Shown: one piece after another, positions 16,368 through 24,438 of the stretch
How the letters are laid out: each line of letters begins with the position of its first letter
How positions within the stretch are numbered: the stretch's first letter is position 1
Origin: Pseudomonas viridiflava
GTDB lineage: Bacteria; Pseudomonadota; Gammaproteobacteria; Pseudomonadales; Pseudomonadaceae
Reading direction: 5' to 3'
DNA: 64,000 bases
Assembly (NCBI RefSeq): GCF_900591205.1
Contig: NZ_UUPU01000001.1
Span: 496,001-560,000 of the forward strand
The notes under the pieces: model-generated
The model's database searches: none
What the model was told of the DNA's origin: nothing
Seen by the model: the letters and a program-made list of their open reading frames with translations, nothing else
Position numbers and translations under genes: made by a program

Positions 16368-17171
16368 ATGAAGGACTCATTTTCAAGGCGTCACGGTTTC
16401 TCGCAGGCCGATGAGGCCGAAATCACCGTACGAGAAGATGCGCCGCAAGCGCTTCAGGAATACCTGATTCAGCTGAGCTACGAATGTGGTCTCAAGCCCT
16501 CAGGCCTACGCCAAATCATCTGCCAGACCTTGAAGGTGTTGCCAGACAAGCGAAACTGGAGCGAGACGCCCAATATCCATGAGGAGAACGTCCAGCGGCT
16601 TGAGCAGTGCAAGTGGTTCAAGGTGTATGACGTAATCGAGCGACTCGATGACCACTTCGGCAACCACAATTACGATGGTGGCGTGTATGAGCACTTCACT
16701 ACTGAGCTGAATGAGTATTTCATCGAGCATGGCATTGGCTGGAAGCTGCTAGATGGCCGCATCGAAATACGTGGTTCTGAATCCTTTGAACAGGTTTTGA
16801 CCTCGGCTAAAGAAACTGAGAGTCAACACGGGCACGTCACGGCTAGCAAGGAATTGCACCAGGCGATTGCTGATCTTTCACGCCGGCCTTCGCCAGACCC
16901 AACGGGAGCCATACAGCACGCTATGGCCTCTCTGGAGTGCGTCGCTCGGCAGGTCACTGGTGACCAACAAGCGACTCTTGGAAAGATCATGAATGACTCG
17001 CGAACGCTGATTCCAGCACCCTTGGATCAGGCTGTTATCAAAACCTGGGCTTATGCCTCGGAGTTCGGGCGGCACATACAGGAAGGGCGTGAGCCGTCTT
17101 TCGAAGACGCAGAGCTCGTAGTTGGTCTGTGCGCCTCGGTCAGCAGCTACCTGATCAAGAAGTCGAAGTGA
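16368..17171 (+). CDS. AbiJ-NTD4 domain protein (abortive-infection type)
   Basis: A 267-residue protein. The N-terminal half matches the AbiJ-NTD4 pattern: FSRRHGFSQ, EITVREDAPQALQEYLIQL, a GLKPSGLRQIICQTL helix, NWSETPNIHEENV, CKWFKVYDVIERL and ELNEYFIEHGIGWKLLDGRIEIRG. The C-terminal ~110 residues are helical (AIQHAMASLECVARQVTGD, GKIMND, VGLCASVSSYLI) and resemble the HEPN-like module often joined to this domain. HEPN modules are commonly RNases in abortive infection and toxin systems; the canonical R-x4-6-H motif is not clear here. It lies 205 bp after the HNH gene. Role in phage defence is inferred from the family and neighbours. Confidence 0.85.
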   Translation: MKDSFSRRHGFSQADEAEITVREDAPQALQEYLIQLSYECGLKPSGLRQIICQTLKVLPDKRNWSETPNIHEENVQRLEQCKWFKVYDVIERLDDHFGNHNYDGGVYEHFTTELNEYFIEHGIGWKLLDGRIEIRGSESFEQVLTSAKETESQHGHVTASKELHQAIADLSRRPSPDPTGAIQHAMASLECVARQVTGDQQATLGKIMNDSRTLIPAPLDQAVIKTWAYASEFGRHIQEGREPSFEDAELVVGLCASVSSYLIKKSK

Positions 17172-17357
17172 CGGAAATGTTGTTGGGCCCTCGGGCAGGA
17201 GCTGGCGAGTATGCCGTGGGGCGTGTTGGATGACGGTGGCCGCGATTTTTTGCCGTCGCCGCAAGGCTAGCATCGGTTGCAAAGGCGATGGCAAGGGCCC
17301 CAGGCGCCTCACTTGTTCGACGCCATAGCGTGCTAGCCGCCAAGCTGGCCCGGCATT

Positions 17358-18143
17358 ATGATGGCGAGCTTTGCCGCCACCATCTGTTCATTTGTTCGGG
17401 GTAGACTTTTGGGACTTGTCGTCACGCAGAACCTGGTCACGGTTGACCACGCCGTCAGGGAGCATTTGATCACCACTGTGGATGGCAACCCCAAGACGGA
17501 CATCCGGGATTGCGGGTTAAAGGTCACGTCTCTCTTCACACGGATCAAGTCCTCTGCAAAGAGGAGCCGGGATCGGAAGGCCAGCGTGATTGGCGATAAC
17601 TGCCCGCTCCTGTACGCCCTAAAAGGCAAAGACGGCCTCACGACCAATATCACCTCCATCAAACGCCTGGCACACAGCGGTAGCGAGATCCTGGCGGTGA
17701 TTGCCGCACAAACCCAAGCCGACACGGTGGTATACATGCCGTCGAGCTACAGTTTGAGCCGCATCGTGGCGTCGCGATGCGCCTCCGTGCTCAATGCCGG
17801 ATTGGCCCATGATGTCTTCGTAAAGTCGACCAAAATGGAAGCCTTCGACATGATCCGAAGAGCCGAGGACAACGGCGATATCAGTGTGGAAGAACGCAAA
17901 AAGCTTCAGTTCAGGCTGAAGACGGCTGACGGCTTTCCTCTCAAGGTGATCCCGGTGGAGTATCGGCATCTGTTCACGCCGCTCCAGCTCAACCCAGCTT
18001 TTCGTGGTAATGTTACCGGACGGGTCGTGCTGGTTGACGACCTTCTGGCCACGGGGCGAACGCTCACGGTGGCCAAAGAAATCGTTCAGACGATGAATGG
18101 CGTTACTTCGGTGGAAGCCGTGTGTCTGTTCAGCGACGTGTAA
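17358..18143 (+). CDS. phosphoribosyltransferase-like protein, 261 aa
   Basis: The C-terminal half has a type I PRTase signature, GRVVLVDDLLATGRTL, with D227-D228 and T232-G233-R234 placed to bind PRPP. A preceding strand (TVVYMPSSYSLSRIVASRCA) fits the fold. The middle (residues ~135-205) is a long insert with DMIRRAEDNGDISVEERKKL, unlike housekeeping orotate or purine PRTases, and the N-terminal 60 residues are basic. The ATG at 17358 has no clear ribosome-binding site; the true start may be further in (for example near residue 18). PRTase folds occur as effectors or partners in some defence systems. It is followed by the hairpin RNA region and the ParB-like gene. Confidence 0.75.
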   Translation: MMASFAATICSFVRGRLLGLVVTQNLVTVDHAVREHLITTVDGNPKTDIRDCGLKVTSLFTRIKSSAKRSRDRKASVIGDNCPLLYALKGKDGLTTNITSIKRLAHSGSEILAVIAAQTQADTVVYMPSSYSLSRIVASRCASVLNAGLAHDVFVKSTKMEAFDMIRRAEDNGDISVEERKKLQFRLKTADGFPLKVIPVEYRHLFTPLQLNPAFRGNVTGRVVLVDDLLATGRTLTVAKEIVQTMNGVTSVEAVCLFSDV

Positions 18144-18269
18144 TGCTTTACAAGGGATAGCCCCTTCGCTACTATGAACTACGAGTGTGCATGAGCCTCC
18201 CCGCTCGCTAAATCCAGATGAGGCCCGCGTAGCACCTCCCAGGGTCAGTCCGTAAAGGGCAAATAATGG

Positions 18270-18371
18270 GATGGTTAGGCAGCGGCTAACCCCTCAACCT
18301 TCTAGGTTGTTGAAGCGTCATAGGGCTCCGGCCCTACCTCTTTCAAAGCCGAGCGTATGCTCGGCTTTTTC
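18270..18371 (+). ncRNA. candidate structured RNA with four consecutive hairpins
   Basis: Four stem-loops follow each other in ~95 nt: GGTTAG/CTAACC (18273-18291); CAACC/GGTTG with loop TTCTA (18295-18309); TAGGGC/GCCCTA with loop TCCG (18321-18336); and a 9-bp AAGCCGAGC/GCTCGGCTT stem with loop GTAT (18346-18367) ending in T-run. It fills the 443-bp gap between the PRTase and ParB-like genes on the same strand. The last stem is a rho-independent terminator. The layout recalls phage antisense RNAs of the P1 c4 type; I could not test this. No promoter is evident by eye. Confidence 0.6.
18346..18371 (+). terminator. strong rho-independent terminator
   Basis: Perfect 9-bp GC-rich stem AAGCCGAGC/GCTCGGCTT with a GTAT tetraloop followed by TTTTTC. 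It ends the PRTase transcript or the candidate RNA, 216 bp before the ParB-like gene, which therefore probably has its own promoter in 18372-18586. Confidence 0.85.
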
Positions 18372-18586
18372 TTTGGCGCTGAATGCGTATCTTCAAACCC
18401 GCATCACATCCGCGATGTGCATTCGCTGGCTGCTCGCTCGCGGACAATCGCCCCCAGCCTTTTCGCTTTCAAGCGTTCACTCCAAAAATGCTCGGCTGCG
18501 CTTGCGCGCTGAATCGCCTGGCATGGTGGCTATGTGGCTATGCCTGTATGATTCCCATCTAACAACCGAGCCGAACGGACGAGTCA

Positions 18587-20122
18587 ATGAAAATGGACAA
18601 AATGAGCCGGGATATCAGATCCATCCCACTCGATCTTATCAAGCTTGACCAGGAAAATGTTCGGTTCGGCAACGACGTCGCGCAAAACCAGCGGGAGGCA
18701 ATTGATCTCCTCATGGCTGACCCTGACGATGCCAGGAAGCTGTTAAAGCTTGCTCAGCACATCGCGGAAAATGGGTTCGACCCAACTGAGCTTCAATTAG
18801 TTACGCCAGACGGTGCTGGGAGCTTTATCGTTCTCGAAGGCAATCGGCGTCTTACCGCTGTGAAGCTGTTGCAAAAGCCAGATTTGTGTCCCGTTGAAAA
18901 GCTCTTCAAGGGCTTCATGGCAGCACACAACCAGCTCGGATTCGATTTGCCCCAGGAGCTTCAGTGCAGTGTCGTGAACACACGTGCTGAAGGCGATATG
19001 TGGATCGAGCTGAAACACACCGGTCAGAATAATGGTGTGGGCCGTGTTGGCTGGGACAGCGACATCCGAGACGAGCGGCGTGCGAGACAAACGGGTGTGG
19101 AATCGATTGGCCGGCAAGTAAGAAATTTGGTCAAAGATAATCCCCAAGTGTTCAGCTCGAAATCAATCACTGATGTCTACCTGATTCCGGTCACCACTTT
19201 AACTCGTTTGTTTTCCTCCGCGCCGGCACAGAAAACGTTCCAACTTCGGGTTGAAAACAAAGAGCTTACGCCGCTCCTTCCTCTGGAATACATTGCTCCT
19301 TCGGTCGAGTTTGCTCTCGATATGTTCGTGAGCGAGGGGTACAACGTCAACGATATCCGTAGCGATGATAATCGCATGAGGTTCGTGACCCACATACCGC
19401 CAGAAATCTTGCCTCAAAAGCTCTTCAGTGGAAGCTTAAGGCCGCCTGCTGCAGGGGCCCCACCATCTCCAAGCGCGCCACTCGCTCCTACAGATCCAGA
19501 GGCGGGTTTGTCTCCAGGCCTTCCTCAGTCTCCTGTATCACCAGCCGGCGGCGTAGCGGCGCCAAATTCTGCGGGCGGAGTTTCAGGCGCTCCGGGGTCT
19601 CCAGCTCAAACAGCGGTTCCAGTGAAACCAGGCATTCGCGCAAAGCCTCTGTCGCGAGCTCGGAAGTTTCTTGTGCCCTGGTCGCTTGATATCCCAAACA
19701 ACCGGATCAATGCCATTTACCGTGACCTCCGAAAGACTTTGGTGGTCGACGATTGCCCTAACGCTGTGGCGGTGACGTTTCGAGTGTTCCTGGAGGTGAG
19801 CTGTGATGACTTCATCCTCCGGCAGACTCAGCTCAACGACCCTGTGTTGAGGATCGACACCCAAAGGTCTGTCAAGGACGGGATGGGTGGTGATAAGCTC
19901 TCAATGAAGATTCAGTCTATTGCTAAGCACCTCGAATCGAGCGGTAGCCTAGCGACTCCCGCTTCCAAAGCTATTTTCAAACGCGCTACATCGTTTGACT
20001 CCGTAGGCTCTGTTGACCATTTCAACCTCTTTGTCCACAGCTCAGCTAGCGCTCCGGTGCCGTCCGAGCTCAAAGACATTGCAGATGAATACAGGCCTCT
20101 ACTTGAAGCGATTTGGAACTGA
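18587..20122 (+). CDS. ParB-like N-terminal domain protein, 511 aa
   Basis: Residues ~10-100 look like a ParB/sulfiredoxin-type domain: SIPLDLIKLDQENVRFG, a helical part (LAQHIAENGFDPTELQLVT) and FIVLEGNRRLTAVKLL in place of the ParB GERRLRA motif. A second segment (~100-290) and a C-terminal domain (~355-511) are of unknown type. They are joined by a proline/glycine/alanine-rich linker of ~65 residues (from RPPAAGAPPSPSAPLAP onward). Proteins like this are found in defence islands and on mobile elements, where the ParB fold may bind CTP or cut DNA. GGACGAG precedes the ATG. The methyltransferase gene follows after 67 bp on the same strand, so the two may be co-transcribed. Confidence 0.75.
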   Translation: MKMDKMSRDIRSIPLDLIKLDQENVRFGNDVAQNQREAIDLLMADPDDARKLLKLAQHIAENGFDPTELQLVTPDGAGSFIVLEGNRRLTAVKLLQKPDLCPVEKLFKGFMAAHNQLGFDLPQELQCSVVNTRAEGDMWIELKHTGQNNGVGRVGWDSDIRDERRARQTGVESIGRQVRNLVKDNPQVFSSKSITDVYLIPVTTLTRLFSSAPAQKTFQLRVENKELTPLLPLEYIAPSVEFALDMFVSEGYNVNDIRSDDNRMRFVTHIPPEILPQKLFSGSLRPPAAGAPPSPSAPLAPTDPEAGLSPGLPQSPVSPAGGVAAPNSAGGVSGAPGSPAQTAVPVKPGIRAKPLSRARKFLVPWSLDIPNNRINAIYRDLRKTLVVDDCPNAVAVTFRVFLEVSCDDFILRQTQLNDPVLRIDTQRSVKDGMGGDKLSMKIQSIAKHLESSGSLATPASKAIFKRATSFDSVGSVDHFNLFVHSSASAPVPSELKDIADEYRPLLEAIWN

Positions 20123-20189
20123 GCGTGCTGAGACTTCAGATGTCGGCGCTGGCCTTGCGCCATAAGCCAACCTGGTAGGTATTGTTTAG

Positions 20190-21056
20190 ATGGGCGTATC
20201 AAAAATTTTTTCCACCCCTTTGCGTTACCCAGGAGGTAAGGGAAAATTTTGCCATTTCATCAAGCAGGTATTCGAGTCGAACGACCTGCTTGATGGGCAC
20301 TATGCTGAGCCCTACGCAGGTGGAGCGGGCGTAGCTCTAGAGCTGCTTTTCCACGAGTACGCGTCAACGATTCATATCAATGACTTCGATCCAGCTGTGC
20401 ACGCTTTTTGGGATGCTGCCGTCAATCATACGGACGAACTCTGTAAGATAATCGCCGACACCGATGTAAATATGGAGAACTGGCATCGGTATAAGCAAGT
20501 CATGACAAACCCTAATGAGTTCTCTAGCCTGGAATTAGCCATGGCTACCTTTTTCCTTAATCGAACCAACCGTTCGGGAATACTGAAGGCTGGTGTCATC
20601 GGCGGTAAGGATCAAGCGGGGAAGTGGAAACTGGACGTTAGGTTTAACAAAACTGACTTGATCCGACGCATAGACCTAATTGGCAGGTTTAAGAATAGAA
20701 TTAAAGTTTACAACAAGGACGCTAATCTTTTTTTGGAAGAGGTTCTACCAAGCCTCCCCTTGAAATCACTGGTCTACCTTGATCCGCCGTACTATGTGAA
20801 AGGTTCGGGTCTGTACCGAAACTTTTATAATCACCAAGATCACGTTCAAATCGCTGGTGCGCTCAGCGCAGTAAAGCATCCATGGATTGTTTCATACGAT
20901 AACGTACCTGAAATTAAGGAAATATACTCCGCCTATCGGCAAGATGAGTATTTTCTAAGCTACACCGCTCAGCTTAAGAAGAAAGGCTCTGAGGTTATGA
21001 TTTATGGCCCATCTATTGTTCCGCCTGCAAATGCGTTTGCTCGTGATGCAGGCTGA
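20190..21056 (+). CDS. D12-class DNA adenine (N6) methyltransferase
   Basis: A 288-residue methyltransferase of the Dam/D12 type. TPLRYPGGKGKF opens the protein (the PxxRxxGGK element), motif I is AEPYAGGAG (residues 39-47) for S-adenosylmethionine binding, and the catalytic motif IV is DPPY (198-201). The target-recognition part lies between ~90 and 165 with the conserved FFLNRTNRSG. It should methylate adenine in a short DNA sequence that cannot be predicted. No restriction endonuclease partner is next to it on this strand; the convergent ATPase/TOPRIM operon and the HNH gene are candidates. AT content is clearly higher than in core genes. Confidence 0.92.
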   Translation: MGVSKIFSTPLRYPGGKGKFCHFIKQVFESNDLLDGHYAEPYAGGAGVALELLFHEYASTIHINDFDPAVHAFWDAAVNHTDELCKIIADTDVNMENWHRYKQVMTNPNEFSSLELAMATFFLNRTNRSGILKAGVIGGKDQAGKWKLDVRFNKTDLIRRIDLIGRFKNRIKVYNKDANLFLEEVLPSLPLKSLVYLDPPYYVKGSGLYRNFYNHQDHVQIAGALSAVKHPWIVSYDNVPEIKEIYSAYRQDEYFLSYTAQLKKKGSEVMIYGPSIVPPANAFARDAG

Positions 21057-21082
21057 CGGGTACCTGTCTTAGAGGATCTGGT

Positions 21083-21107
21083 ATGGGCAGGTTCTGCACC
21101 TGCCCAT
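21083..21107. terminator. bidirectional hairpin between convergent genes
   Basis: A 10-bp perfect stem ATGGGCAGGT/ACCTGCCCAT with a 5-nt loop sits in the 62-bp gap between the methyltransferase stop and the ATPase stop. It has no long U-run but is well placed to separate both transcripts. Confidence 0.7.
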
Positions 21108-21118
21108 GCAACCGTCGT

Positions 21119-22810
21119 TTAGGCTTCGAATGCTTCGGGTACCCCCAGGCTCATATTTATCTTGTTGATCGACTCAATGAAACTCGACCTGAATTCATCT
21201 CTCCCTTCAAGGTGTTCGCAGTAGTAAGTCACATACTGATTAAATTTAGCACCTTGCTTTGTTGCCCAAGCTTTGCATTTCTTAATGTCTATGAGTTTTT
21301 CGTCAAGCACTGTGGCGGGGTTGAGCGTGATTCCAAAAGCTTTAAATGAGTCCAGATAAACAGTTCGTTCTGTCTTGAATTTTTTGAAGAATTTGTCGGA
21401 GTTCTTAAGGCCCATTATAAAGGCGATAATTCTTCGCTCAAGGGCGACATTGTTTGGGTCGGGCAGGGTTAAGTACAGATCAGGCTGTTTGATTTTCTTT
21501 AAAGCGGAATCTGTGATGTCGGCGTCGAACACGACAATACAGTCTTTCAGCAAGAGCGGAAACTTAGAGCATACTGAAGCAAGGGCTGTAAAAGAAGTTC
21601 CGGGATTGTCAGATGAAGGATCCAGTGAGCAGTGGAATTCTACGGCACGTAAGACTTCTTGGGTGCGGATGATTTTTTTTATGAAATGAACTGCAACCTT
21701 ATCTTCACAGAAAACTTTTATCTTTCTCGCGGCAGCTGCTTCTATAGGATCTTCAAATGTGAGCTCTTTGTATGCGACGCTGAACGGTGGGTTATGCAAG
21801 ATTGGATAGTTGCCGTCATCAGCGCTTGAGCTGCTCACAAAGTTGACGACAACATTCTCATTTTTTTGATCTTTTAGGTGCGTCAGATAGACATGGGAGA
21901 TCAAGTGTAGGGAGTGTGTTGTGATAACTATTTGGATCTTATTCCTCTTTGCCCATTTATAGAGGTATTCGAACAGGCGCAGCTGCGCCACAGGGTGCAG
22001 AGTGCTTTCGAACTCATCGATGCAGAGTACGCCATTCCCTTCTTTGCTTTTTGAGTCGTGGAGCGACCGCTCAAATCCGATCAGTCTATTGTAGATAGAG
22101 CCAAGGTTATCCTCGCCTGAGGATATAGCTGACCAGTCATATTTAATGCTGCTGGTGGTTGGCCCGAAGGTGGTTTTTGTCGTCTTATTGTTTGCCGTGG
22201 CGACGATAGGAGTAAAGTCTTCATACTCAGTGCTCGGAAACACTGTTTCATAAAAGTCCTTTAGTCCAGCCGCCTCTGTCGCTGAGAGAGTCACTTTTCG
22301 AGAAGAGGACTCCTTTGCATCGGTATCGGCGAGTGGATAAAGCCGCTGCAGGTTAAGGAAGCTGGTATTGTAGTTAAACGTTCCGTCTCCTTTTGCAGAG
22401 CCCGATACCACCACACGATGTCGGTTCGTATCCTGGGCGACGTAATAAAAATTCACTGGCTCCCGCATGATGGATTCATCGTCTAGTTTTAGGACGATAT
22501 CGTAGCGGTATTTTTCATTGTCATACTTGGGAGAAAGTTTGAAAACTTCGCTCAAGGTTGTTTTCAATGGTCGATCAAAAACGTCTTTGGCTTGGCTGTC
22601 AAATAGTTGGGCGACTAGACCCATCATAGAAGTTTTCATTGTTCCATTTCTTCCAGCGAGCAATGTCATGACATTACCAAGCTGAAGGGACTGCTCTTTT
22701 ATTGAGCGGAAATGCTGGATGGATATGCCGAGTATGGAACTGATTTTGGTTTGTTTGTTGTCTAGAAGCTTCAGCGTTTTTTTGCTATTCCCTGCTGGCA
22801 AGATGTCCAT
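21119..22810 (-). CDS. ABC-type ATPase with TOPRIM-like C-terminus (OLD-like)
   Basis: A 563-residue protein. The N-terminal AAA/ABC domain has a Walker A variant GRNGTMKT (53-60) after a SIQHFRSIKEQSLQLGNV strand, a signature-like SSGEDNLGSIYNRL (~230-243), Walker B VLCIDEFES (D265, E266) and the switch histidine in ITTHSLHLI (H299). The C-terminal part shows TOPRIM features: FCEDK (E369) and VVFDADI (D429, D431). This is the layout of OLD-family nucleases such as GajA, which couple nucleotide sensing to DNA cleavage. No GajB-type helicase is present. It is the last gene of a tight three-gene operon, starting 9 bp after the 91-aa gene. The Walker A has Met at a position often occupied by glycine or serine. 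Confidence 0.85.
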   Translation of the reverse strand: MDILPAGNSKKTLKLLDNKQTKISSILGISIQHFRSIKEQSLQLGNVMTLLAGRNGTMKTSMMGLVAQLFDSQAKDVFDRPLKTTLSEVFKLSPKYDNEKYRYDIVLKLDDESIMREPVNFYYVAQDTNRHRVVVSGSAKGDGTFNYNTSFLNLQRLYPLADTDAKESSSRKVTLSATEAAGLKDFYETVFPSTEYEDFTPIVATANNKTTKTTFGPTTSSIKYDWSAISSGEDNLGSIYNRLIGFERSLHDSKSKEGNGVLCIDEFESTLHPVAQLRLFEYLYKWAKRNKIQIVITTHSLHLISHVYLTHLKDQKNENVVVNFVSSSSADDGNYPILHNPPFSVAYKELTFEDPIEAAAARKIKVFCEDKVAVHFIKKIIRTQEVLRAVEFHCSLDPSSDNPGTSFTALASVCSKFPLLLKDCIVVFDADITDSALKKIKQPDLYLTLPDPNNVALERRIIAFIMGLKNSDKFFKKFKTERTVYLDSFKAFGITLNPATVLDEKLIDIKKCKAWATKQGAKFNQYVTYYCEHLEGRDEFRSSFIESINKINMSLGVPEAFEA

Positions 22811-22819
22811 AGGTGACCG

Positions 22820-23095
22820 CTATTTTTTAGGAGGAAAGATGTGTGTAATGTACCAAAGTTCGCCCATGGTGCGCCATCGTTGAGCCACTATGCTGTTGCG
22901 TGATTCTGTCGCTGGCTCAGACAGCTTAGTGGTCAGTCGAAGAGATATGTGCCTGCCTGGCGCTAGGTAAGTTTCTGGTGGGAATTTATGATTGGGATGA
23001 CATCGCAGGGTCACGGCTCCAGAGGATGTCAGGACGCCCGGGTAGCCCCTGGATATGTCAATGCTAGCTGGCCGGTTATTCGGTTCTTTACTCAT
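22820..23095 (-). CDS. small unknown protein, 91 aa, in ATPase operon
   Basis: The ATG at 23095 overlaps the stop of the upstream 352-aa gene by 8 bp, and its own stop lies 9 bp before the ATPase start. This coupling supports a real gene. The protein is basic, with a proline-rich start (KEPNNRPASIDISRGYPGVL), a beta-like middle (TLRCHPNHKFPPETYLAPGR) and an end GELWYITHIFPPKK. No family is recognised. Its position between two partners suggests it is part of the same complex or system. Confidence 0.7.
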   Translation of the reverse strand: MSKEPNNRPASIDISRGYPGVLTSSGAVTLRCHPNHKFPPETYLAPGRHISLRLTTKLSEPATESRNSIVAQRWRTMGELWYITHIFPPKK

Positions 23096-24146
23096 AGTGG
23101 AGTTCGCCAAACAGTCCGATCATGAGGTCACCATCCAAGATCTCGAAAGGGAGTGTGACGTACTGGTCAGGATGCCGAGGCATTGCCTTACCATCGTGTG
23201 GTGCATTTTTCGTGTGGCCTTGAACTTTGTCCCCGCTCTCCTTGATATAGGGAAGCACGACGATCCTGCCATGGTTTTTCGATAGGATCGTTCCCTCGTG
23301 CCACAAGGTGCTGCCTTCTTCGCTACTGGACTCGCCACCCGTGTTTTTCAGCACCCACCGTGGCACCCCGTCGTCCTCATACCAGAACACGAAGCCACCG
23401 CAGACGAGTACCCTCTGGCCGCGCATCCTTGCCTCGGCAAGCATTTGTTTGACGCTCGCCAACTGCAGCAGCTGGTTGGCTCTGGGAAGAAGCAGTGCCC
23501 GAATCTGTGCTTTCGTTCTCCCCCAGTGATCTGCTCCCGAAAGACCGAATCCTTTGGCTGTCACCTCTCGCAGGCAAATCTGTGAGCGTTTGGGAGACAA
23601 GGCTCCGATCTGTTCCCACGTCTGGTCTTCGGTACGACGAAGGCACATGTTGAATCTCGGGATGGCAACTATCTCCAGGTAAGGAGCGCGCTCAAGCTCC
23701 TGGTAGAGGGGTTGTCGCAAGCTTTCCATCGTATTGTGCAGTTCCAGCTCCTGCATGTTGGGACGGGGCAAATGGGCGTTTCGCTTGATTGCTTCGCGCT
23801 CCATGAGCTCTTCTTCTGCGTGGATGCGACGCGCTGCCGTCAGTGCTTTCTCGACTTTCAGGGTGGTCGAGCCCTGAAGCACAGGATCCGGTACCGCCTG
23901 AGCCACCAGTTCATTGGTGCGGCTGTTGAATTCGTCTGCAGCTTCCATGGCCTCCTCGTAGGAGGTGAAAACAGCCGCCCTCGCATGGCCGCTGCCGTTA
24001 TCGTAGGAGTAGCGCTTCCAAGACAATTGGGAGTCGGGGAAGAGCTTGAGTGCCCGCAACTGCCATGTCCATCCGATGCTGAATTGCCGGAACGGAAGGA
24101 CGGCCAGGGTGGGCATTGAGTGGTATGGCATCTGATCTAGGCGCAT
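23088..24146 (-). CDS. unknown protein, 352 aa, first gene of ATPase operon
   Basis: The ATG at 24146 (MRLDQMPYHSMPTLAVLPFR) follows AGGGAGA and is preferred over an in-frame TTG at 24254. The protein has helical parts (residues ~65-130, rich in A, E and R) and a stretch with RFNMCLRRTEDQTWEQIG. It then has RANQLLQLASVKQMLAEARM and VLVCGGFVFWYEDDG, and a C-terminus with short strands around PYIKESGDKVQ and VTLPFEILDGDL. I recognise no domain. It is translationally coupled to the 91-aa gene, so it is a component of the ATPase system. Its upstream region ends in the repeat-bearing island edge. Confidence 0.75.
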   Translation of the reverse strand: MRLDQMPYHSMPTLAVLPFRQFSIGWTWQLRALKLFPDSQLSWKRYSYDNGSGHARAAVFTSYEEAMEAADEFNSRTNELVAQAVPDPVLQGSTTLKVEKALTAARRIHAEEELMEREAIKRNAHLPRPNMQELELHNTMESLRQPLYQELERAPYLEIVAIPRFNMCLRRTEDQTWEQIGALSPKRSQICLREVTAKGFGLSGADHWGRTKAQIRALLLPRANQLLQLASVKQMLAEARMRGQRVLVCGGFVFWYEDDGVPRWVLKNTGGESSSEEGSTLWHEGTILSKNHGRIVVLPYIKESGDKVQGHTKNAPHDGKAMPRHPDQYVTLPFEILDGDLMIGLFGELHYE

Positions 24147-24357
24147 CGATTCTCCCTGCTGGTTGCGTCTTAGCGGCTGCGGAAGCGCTGGAGTTGTTCC
24201 TAGGGTGATTGATTCCCCCGACACCATGGATAGCACATTGCCAGGATGAGTCAATTTTTTGGCTGAAGGCCTGGTATTTCGGGGGTTTCAGGAGAGGATG
24301 AGATTTGGGAAGGACTTCAGAAAACTGGTGGTTTATCCAGTATTAGGGGTTGCTCAG

Positions 24358-24427
24358 GTAATGTGCAAAAGCTATAATGCACATATACCAAGTTGCTTGG
24401 AAGGCGTTACAAATCAGCGTAATGTGC
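24358..24427. repeat. GTAATGTGC repeats beside the thyA junction
   Basis: GTAATGTGC occurs at 24358-24366 and 24419-24427 in direct orientation. An inverted partial copy, GCACAT, at 24379-24384 pairs with the first to form ATGTGC-N12-GCACAT. They sit just left of the thyA fragment. The rest of 24147-24438 has no gene. Such motifs could be recombinase arm-binding sites at an island end, or an operator of the minus-strand operon. Confidence 0.45.
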
Positions 24428-24438
24428 AGTAGAAGTGG

